This document shows positions 35,087 through 39,575 of a stretch of DNA of 39,575 bases, piece after piece. A program made the position numbers and the translations under genes. This DNA is from Ignavibacteriaceae bacterium. GTDB taxonomy: Bacteria; Bacteroidota; Ignavibacteria; Ignavibacteriales; Ignavibacteriaceae. Below the pieces are notes generated by a model that saw only the letters and a program-made list of their open reading frames with translations, did not search any database and had not been told where the DNA came from. The stretch lies in the NCBI GenBank assembly GCA_023231105.1, contig JALNWB010000016.1, positions 1 through 39,575 of the forward strand. Direction: 5' to 3'. The stretch's first letter is position 1, and each line of letters begins with the position of its first letter.

Positions 35087-36027
35087 AGCTGCATAGCGAC
35101 ATAAAGTTTTTTGGAGATACCGTCAGAGTTGCATCGCAAAATCTGCGCATCAACGAAGTGTTTGTAGAAAAAGATTATTGGATAACGCTTGTGTTAAGCC
35201 GTTTAGCGAAAAGTAAATATGCATCGGAAACAGTTTTTAAAGGAGGCACATCACTATCAAAAGGATTTGGCTTAATAGACCGTTTTTCAGAGGATGTTGA
35301 CATTGCCATAATTGACGAAAACAATAAATCTGGAAACGAAATAAGAACCATTATCAGAACAGTTGAAAAAGAAATGACAAAAGAACTGACTGAGATAAAA
35401 ATGGAGGGTGTAACCAGCAAAGGTTCAAAATTTCGTAAATCAGTATTTGAATATGCAAGTATAGATGCAAAAAACAAAAACAACAAACTGATTGTAGAAG
35501 TAAACTCTTTTGCCAATCCCTTTCCATTTCAACCACTTACTATAAAAAGTTTGTTGTTCGATTTCTTAACCAAAACAGACAATGAGAAATTTGTTGAGCA
35601 ATACGATTTACAGCCATTCAAAATAAATGTGCTGAACAAGGAACAAACAATGCTCGAGAAGGTGGTTTCGCTGATTCGATTTTCTTTTGAGGCTAATGCA
35701 TCAGAAAGTCTATCAAAAAAAATCAGACACTTTTACGACTTATATTTTTTAATGAAAGATGAAGAATGTGCCGCATTTATTAAGTCAGCAAATTTCAAAC
35801 AACAATTCAATCAAATAGTGAACCACGACAAAGAATTATTTGATGAACCCGCTGGATGGCATACAAAATCAGTCACGGAATCACCATTGATTACCGACTT
35901 TGATAATATTTGGAAACAGCTGAGAGATATTTACAAAACAGAACTTTCGGCATTAGCGTATACAACAATACCCGATGAAAAGAACGTTGCTGAAACTTTT
36001 AACGAATTAATAAAACTGATTCAATGA
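35083..36027 (+). CDS. AbiEii-like nucleotidyltransferase toxin
   Basis: The product has 314 residues. It carries the nucleotidyltransferase signature of AbiEii/AbiGii toxins: VFKGGTSLSKGFGLIDRFSE followed by DVDIAI, with the GG-S motif and paired Asp residues that bind metal. Further conserved features are EVFVEKDYWI near the N-terminus and EKVVSLIRFS with IRHFYDLYFLM in the C-terminal half. The toxin is thought to transfer nucleotides to a cellular target such as tRNA and so block growth until the antitoxin neutralises it. It is translated from the overlapping ATGA of the antitoxin gene. The gene looks complete and uninterrupted, so the module is probably functional. Confidence 0.88.
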   Translation: MKLHSDIKFFGDTVRVASQNLRINEVFVEKDYWITLVLSRLAKSKYASETVFKGGTSLSKGFGLIDRFSEDVDIAIIDENNKSGNEIRTIIRTVEKEMTKELTEIKMEGVTSKGSKFRKSVFEYASIDAKNKNNKLIVEVNSFANPFPFQPLTIKSLLFDFLTKTDNEKFVEQYDLQPFKINVLNKEQTMLEKVVSLIRFSFEANASESLSKKIRHFYDLYFLMKDEECAAFIKSANFKQQFNQIVNHDKELFDEPAGWHTKSVTESPLITDFDNIWKQLRDIYKTELSALAYTTIPDEKNVAETFNELIKLIQ

Positions 36028-36124
36028 AATCCAACGAAGAAACATTATAACATGCAATCACAGAGTTGTTTGTATCGGGGCAAGTCTAATGAACAACGTA
36101 AACAAAAAATAGGAGAACCATGAC

Positions 36125-36301
36125 ATGGAAGTAAAAATAGAAGATAACAAGCTCATCATAACTATTGAGCTACAGAAGCCAACACCCAGTGCATCCGGTA
36201 AAACATTAGTGGTCGCAACTACTCATGGAAACACCCAAACTCAATGTATCGTAGACGGTAAGCCTTTAGTGATCGGTCTGAACGCATACATTAAAAAATG
36301 A
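36125..36301 (+). CDS. Small conserved protein of unknown function
   Basis: The product has 58 residues: it begins MEVKIEDNKLIITIELQKP and ends KPLVIGLNAYIKK. AGGAG at 36111-36115 lies 9 bases before ATG 36125, a good ribosome-binding site; the ATG at 36120 leads to a stop after four codons. The middle (TPSASGKTLVVATTHGN) fits a short conserved family that I recall from mobile or defence regions of many bacteria, without a known function. It is probably a small beta-rich protein. It follows the AbiE pair by about 100 bases on the same strand and could be read with it. Confidence 0.7.
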   Translation: MEVKIEDNKLIITIELQKPTPSASGKTLVVATTHGNTQTQCIVDGKPLVIGLNAYIKK

Positions 36302-36449
36302 TCCCTGCGGGTTTCAGCAAAACTACGTTGGTTCAAAAAGATTCAGACTAAACCCCAGATTTCCGGTTTGACATATCGGATACGTTCGTTAATTTTAACT
36401 ATGGAATTTAAATCACTATCATTGTGAGAGTTCATTGATTTAGACAACC

Positions 36450-36463
36450 GTACAGTACTGTAC
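36450..36463. promoter_or_regulatory. Perfect 14-bp palindrome near the attachment site
   Basis: GTACAGTACTGTAC is its own reverse complement. It lies 55 bases before the tRNA-Thr fragment, on the inner side of the presumed element, where recombinase arm sites or regulator sites often occur. No protein is assigned. The rest of 36302-36517 holds no gene I can support. Confidence 0.45.
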
Positions 36464-36517
36464 AATTCAGACACGGAAAGCTTTGTTTTTAGCTTATTTT
36501 CTAAAGAAACCGACTTG

Positions 36518-36559
36518 TTTGTAATCAGCAGGTTGCGGGTTCGAGTCCCATTTCCAGCT
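36518..36559 (+). tRNA. 3' half of tRNA-Thr(TGT), probable attachment-site remnant
   Basis: The sequence starts in the anticodon loop (TTTGTAA, anticodon TGT), then gives the 3' anticodon strand (TCAGC), the variable region (AGGTT), the T arm (GCGGG-TTCGAGT-CCCAT), the 3' acceptor strand (TTCCAGC) and discriminator T, followed by CA. No matching 5' half (GCTGGAA, D arm, GCTGA) precedes it. The T stem has a mismatch at its second pair. A fragment that begins in the anticodon loop and keeps the tRNA terminator is what remains on one side when an element integrates into a tRNA gene. The element would lie to the left, with the intact tRNA beyond its other end. Confidence 0.75.
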
Positions 36560-36561
36560 CA

Positions 36562-36598
36562 AAAAAGCCTCGAAAATTAAACGTTTTCGAGGCTTTTT
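36562..36598 (+). terminator. Strong rho-independent terminator behind the tRNA fragment
   Basis: AAAAAGCCTCGAAAA (36562-36576) pairs perfectly with TTTTCGAGGCTTTTT (36584-36598) around a 7-base loop. The flanking A and T runs make it work in both directions. It is probably the original terminator of the tRNA-Thr gene. Confidence 0.85.
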
Positions 36599-36599
36599 G

Positions 36600-36867
36600 T
36601 TTTAAAATTTTCAAGAATCCCGATTATTTAGTGCCTTAACAAAAAAGTTCGTGTAATAATTGGCAGAATATTTTAAATATGTTGAAATAGAAATCAGAAG
36701 CAAGAATTCAGAATGAAAATTCTTCTGACTTCTTAGTTCAACTAGCGTTAAGTTTTTGGTTTTGGCTTATCCAGGTTAGGAATTGAGAATTAGGAATTAA
36801 TCACGGTTGGGAAAATTATCGAGGACAATTTCTTTGCGGAAAAACCGGATTATTTTAGACAGAAATA
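36600..36867. other. Gene-free stretch with simple repeats
   Basis: It contains the 12-mer AGAAATCAGAAG (36689-36700), also found at 27305, and a partly complementary stretch (TTCTTCTGACTTCT, near 36719). It also has a period-7 run of AATTGAG, AATTAGG and AATTAAT near 36780. I see no gene. Confidence 0.5.
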
Positions 36868-37350
36868 TTAATAGAAGATTAAGTGTCTTCCTTCATCAGG
36901 TTCGTAAAATGTATTGTGAGATTCCAAATAGTTATAGAGATCATCATAATTATCATAATGCAGCATAGTACTAAATGTGTGGGTTCGGGCTAACATCTCT
37001 ACGTATAGTACAAGGTCCTTTTGATTTGTTATTCGTTTTAACGTTAGCAAATAATCATCACGATAAACTGTGGGAACTATAATCTTGCATTGGTTTTGAT
37101 TTACTAATTCAGCATTCATCATTACTCTCGCAATTCTACCGTTGCCATCTTCAAAGGGATGAACTTCGCTTACGAGAAACATTATATAAACTGCACGGGC
37201 GAAAGGATTTGTTAATGCTTTGTAATATTCGAATCCACGAATTAATGTGCCGCGTACAAGTTTATAATCTACAAAGAAAGTATTTCCGGCTCAATTATTT
37301 CTCTCTTTAAATTGACCGGGATTTTTAGCCGCACGTGCAGAGAGTAACAT
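36868..37350 (-). pseudogene. Fic-family AMP-transferase, broken by a stop and lacking its 5' part
   Basis: Reading on the - strand, residues from about 37350 to the stop at 36868 give a Fic domain: LLSARAAKNPGQFKERNN, a stop (TGA at 37291-37293), AGNTFFVDYKLVRGTLIRGF, and then the catalytic loop VHPFEDGNGRIARVMMNAEL with the full HPFxxGNGR motif. Fic proteins attach AMP to target proteins and often act as toxins. The TGA stands where relatives have Arg (NNRAGNT), so CGA probably became TGA. The N-terminal part is missing: the frame runs into the oppositely oriented gene at 37335. The C-terminal end (HNTFYEPDEGRHLIFY) matches the family end. An ATG at 37180 could still give 104 residues including the motif, but a working protein is doubtful. 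Confidence 0.85.
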
Positions 37351-37622
37351 TTTATGACGTGATTGAAGAAGAAAAGATATTGGGGAGATTCAGGGTAATT
37401 AAGAAAAACGATCCAACAACGGAATTTTTAACATCAACCGAGATTGCAGAAAAAATATTTGAGGAGAAGCAAATAACTAATGCAATTACAAGACAAATTG
37501 GGATGGTGTTAAATAAATATCAATTCGAGAAAATAAGTAAAAGAACTTCCGGTCAAAGTATAAAGAAATGGGCTGTAAAAGAAATTACTGTCTTAGATAA
37601 AGCCGGAGAGAGTTCTTTTTAG
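37335..37622 (+). CDS. C-terminal fragment of a primase/VirE-like protein (uncertain)
   Basis: A 95-residue frame from a GTG at 37335 encodes a charged segment and a winged-helix-like region (EFLTSTEIAEKIFEEKQITN, then IGMVLNKYQFEKISKR). This resembles the C-terminal end of VirE/DUF3874-type primase proteins of Bacteroidota mobile elements. The body of such a protein (several hundred residues) is absent, and the frame starts where the truncated Fic gene runs in the opposite direction. It is therefore probably a deletion remnant rather than a whole gene. Replication-like TGGTAAG repeats begin right at its stop, which suits a former replication module. The family call rests on weak similarity. 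Confidence 0.5.
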   Translation: MQRVTFYDVIEEEKILGRFRVIKKNDPTTEFLTSTEIAEKIFEEKQITNAITRQIGMVLNKYQFEKISKRTSGQSIKKWAVKEITVLDKAGESSF

Positions 37623-37810
37623 TGTGGTAAGTGGTAAGATTTTGGTAAGAGGAAATTCATTCGGAATTATTAATATTATCATATGCGGTTGTGTGGTAAG
37701 TGTAGTAACTGAAAATTGAAAAAGACAAAAAAAATAAAAGAGGAATTGAAGTTCTAATAAATAATCTTGGGTGTTTAAGAAAACCAGTCACCATGTTACC
37801 ACTTACCACA
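37622..37810. repeat. TGGTAAG direct and inverted repeats (iteron-like)
   Basis: TGGTAAG occurs at 37625, 37632, 37643 and 37694 on the + strand. GTGTGGTAAGTG is exactly repeated at 37622-37633 and 37691-37702. The complement CCACTTACCACA stands at 37799-37810 and pairs perfectly with 37623-37634. Such clustered short repeats behind a replication gene resemble iterons or a transfer/replication origin; the function is inferred. Confidence 0.5.
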
Positions 37811-37836
37811 AAAAACAGAGAATTCTTGCAACAGCT

Positions 37837-37945
37837 TTACTCATCCCTCAAATTCTGTTGCTGTAGGTGAGCATAGATTTGAGTCGCAGTTAGGGATTCG
37901 TGTCCAGTAATTCTTTAACACTACAACTCATAATCTTAAGCTTAT
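37837..37945 (-). pseudogene. C-terminal remnant of a tyrosine recombinase
   Basis: On the - strand the sequence reads SVKELL, then after a one-base deletion HESLTATQIYAHLQQQNLRD, Glu and a stop at 37837. This is the end of the catalytic domain of XerC/XerD-like and phage integrases (family pattern VKELLGHESLTATQIYAHL), with the catalytic His of GH and the Tyr nucleophile of IYAHL. Only about 35 residues are preserved and the rest of the gene is gone. It supports a former integrating element next to the tRNA-Thr site. Confidence 0.8.
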
Positions 37946-38088
37946 TTTAATAAGGTTATTCTTCATACGTGTAGAAATTTATAGAGAATTAAATTGGAAG
38001 TGAAAGAGTGAGTACATATATTTCGATAAGAAACGAGTAAAGAGTTCTGGTTAATAAAACTAATCCGATATTAACTAATGAGGATAAA

Positions 38089-39228
38089 ATGAAATTCAGA
38101 AAATTCACAAATCTATTTAGTTTACTAATTGTTTTTCTCATTGCTTTTATCGCTATCTCATGTAAAGAATCTTCATCACCTACCGGACCACAAATCAAAA
38201 CTTTAAATTCAGAGACCATTGAAAAGCTACAAACAGCCACCGATGAAATAATGATGAATACCCAAGCCCCGGGTCTGATGGCTTATATCGGTGTTGATGG
38301 AGAAGGTGAAGGAATATACATTACACGGGGCGTCTCCAATTTAGTTACAAGTGAGCCAATGAGTATTAATAACTATTTTAGAATTGGAAGCATTACAAAA
38401 ACAATTACTACCGAGGCGGTTCTGATATTAGTTGACGAAGGCAAAATTGATCTGAACCAATCGATCTCTTTTTATTTACCCGATTTAAAAATTCCAAGCG
38501 GAGAAAAAATTACAATTCCAATGCTTGCAAATATGACAAGCGGTTTGTATGACTATGCTGATGAGGATTTAATAAATTCTTTGTCAAATTCGCATGGACA
38601 AAAAGTTTTCACTCCGGACCAACTTTTAACTGGGGCTTTCAGTTATCCTATGCGATTTGAACCGGGAACAAAATACGAATACTGCAATACCAACTATTTG
38701 CTGTTAGGATTATTAATTACAAAAGTGACGGGAAAACCCGTCATGGATATATTTACTGAAAAAATATTTCAACCGTTGGGAATGAAAAACACGTTTTGGC
38801 CAAACACAAGCTACATGCCTTATCCTTATTCTCATGGCTATTTCCTCGAGAGCAATAATTCTTTAACAGATGTAACAAATTGGAATCCATCTTGGGCAGA
38901 TGCAGCAGGATGTCTTATATCAAATTTCTCCGACCTGAAAATATGGGCAAAAGAAGTGAATGAAAGAAAACTACTTTCCGATAAAATGAAAAGTGTAAGA
39001 TATGCATGGGTTGATGGCGATATTCCCGGGGTTACATCCTCTGGGTTTGGTCTTGAAAAAGCTTGGGATTGGATTGGTAAGACGGGAGCTATAATGGGTT
39101 ATAACAGCCAGTTATTCTACAATCCGATTAAGAAAATTACAATTCTTATAAATACTAATTCTATGGACGGCTATCCCGCATCTTCAACATTTGCGGCATT
39201 TGCTAACATCTTGGCTCCTATTAAATAA
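38089..39228 (+). CDS. Serine-hydrolase lipoprotein (class C beta-lactamase/DD-peptidase-like)
   Basis: The 379-residue product has a lipoprotein signal peptide ending at FIAISC (Cys about residue 25) and a short linker (SSSPTGP). The catalytic motifs of the beta-lactamase-related serine hydrolases are all present: Ser101-x-x-Lys104 (GSITK), Tyr198-x-Asn200 (YCN) and Lys331-Thr-Gly (KTG). IPMLANMTSGLYDY and PGTKYEYCNTNYLLLG are typical of the family. It is probably anchored in the outer or inner membrane facing the periplasm. The substrate could be peptidoglycan peptides, beta-lactams or small esters; sequence does not decide. A close copy follows 45 bases after the stop. AGGA lies shortly before the start. 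Confidence 0.9.
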   Translation: MKFRKFTNLFSLLIVFLIAFIAISCKESSSPTGPQIKTLNSETIEKLQTATDEIMMNTQAPGLMAYIGVDGEGEGIYITRGVSNLVTSEPMSINNYFRIGSITKTITTEAVLILVDEGKIDLNQSISFYLPDLKIPSGEKITIPMLANMTSGLYDYADEDLINSLSNSHGQKVFTPDQLLTGAFSYPMRFEPGTKYEYCNTNYLLLGLLITKVTGKPVMDIFTEKIFQPLGMKNTFWPNTSYMPYPYSHGYFLESNNSLTDVTNWNPSWADAAGCLISNFSDLKIWAKEVNERKLLSDKMKSVRYAWVDGDIPGVTSSGFGLEKAWDWIGKTGAIMGYNSQLFYNPIKKITILINTNSMDGYPASSTFAAFANILAPIK

Positions 39229-39273
39229 ACTGACCGGCTGAAAGTTCATTAAATATTAAATGAAGGAAATAAA

Positions 39274-39575
39274 ATGAAATTCTGGAAATCTACAAATCTA
39301 TTCAGTTTACTAATTGTTTGTCTCTTTGCATTTATCGCTATCTCATGTAAAGAAGAAAATTCATCACCTACCGCACCACAAAACAAAATATTAAATGCAG
39401 AGACCATTGAAAAGCTGCAAGCCGCCGCCGATAAGATAATGATGGAAAAGGCTATGCCGGGCCTGATTGCATATATAGCCGTAGAAGGCGAGGGAGAACT
39501 TTACATTTCCCGCGGCGTCGGTAATCTGGCTACAAGCGAACCAATGAACATTAACAACTACTTCAGGGTGGCAAG
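39274..39575 (+). CDS. Second serine-hydrolase lipoprotein, cut by window end
   Basis: The visible 100 codons begin MKFWKSTNLFSLLIVCLFAF and contain the lipobox IAISC. They follow the upstream gene almost residue by residue (SSPTAPQNK, ETIEKLQAAADKIMM, NLATSEPMNINNYFRV), ending just before the expected GSITK motif. It is a tandem duplicate, and the untranslated bases before the start resemble those of the first copy (ATGAAGGAAATAAA against ATGAGGATAAA). The 3' end and catalytic motifs lie outside the window. Confidence 0.9.
   Translation, partial: MKFWKSTNLFSLLIVCLFAFIAISCKEENSSPTAPQNKILNAETIEKLQAAADKIMMEKAMPGLIAYIAVEGEGELYISRGVGNLATSEPMNINNYFRVA

Noticed and set aside
36518..36561. Complete tRNA or tmRNA gene
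   Set aside because: Only the 3' half from the anticodon loop fits; no matching acceptor 5' strand or D arm precedes it.
1..39575. CRISPR array
   Set aside because: The repeated DITERKRAEE-coding stretches are spaced about 350 bases apart inside genes; no short regularly spaced direct repeats with unique spacers are seen.

Overview
The window looks like a chromosome segment of a Bacteroidota/Chlorobi-group bacterium, most likely from the Ignavibacteria. Three things point there: type IX secretion (T9SS) type A sorting tails with the NYPNPFNP signature, AT-rich sequence, and promoters of the TTG-N19-TAnnTTTG type. The lineage is an inference; no marker gene is present.

Region 1 (1-23252) is a signalling block with almost every gene on the + strand. 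It holds five very large multi-PAS histidine kinases (H-boxes at residues 871, 735, 499, 707 and 812 of their products) and a sixth of the HPK7/NarX type (H904) paired with a NarL/LuxR-type regulator. Around them are four receiver-only regulators, one cut by the window edge, and a truncated 7TM sensor. The only DNA-binding output is the LuxR-type regulator at 22063, so most signals probably pass to other proteins or to partners outside the window. PAS and kinase modules recur between these genes, joined by near-identical DITERKRAEE linkers, which suggests expansion by module shuffling. A decayed IS630-family element (about 16987-18104, flanked by TA) sits in this block.

Region 2 (23253-30388) is a cell-surface block. 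It contains a T9SS-exported subtilase with S-layer-homology-like motifs, a small signal-peptide protein coupled to a second T9SS cargo, a helical lipoprotein, the decayed tail of another T9SS cargo, and a probable outer-membrane beta-barrel.

Region 3 (30674-38000) is a defence and mobile-element block. It contains a small basic protein read on the - strand, a single-chain restriction-modification enzyme with an unusual palindromic insertion in its nuclease domain, an AbiE-type toxin-antitoxin pair with a visible operator and promoter, and a conserved small protein. It ends in the 3' half of a tRNA-Thr gene with a strong terminator, which looks like an attachment site. Beyond that lie remnants of a mobile element: a broken Fic gene, a primase-like C-terminus, iteron-like TGGTAAG repeats and the last residues of a tyrosine recombinase.

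Region 4 (38089-39575) is a tandem pair of serine-hydrolase (class C beta-lactamase-like) lipoproteins, the second cut by the window end.

The best leads for new biology are the palindromic element inserted in frame between catalytic residues of the restriction nuclease, the PAS shuffling pattern, period-7 repeats that have become coding sequence in a secreted protein, and the tRNA-Thr attachment site with its defence cargo. All identifications come from reading motifs; no database search was run.
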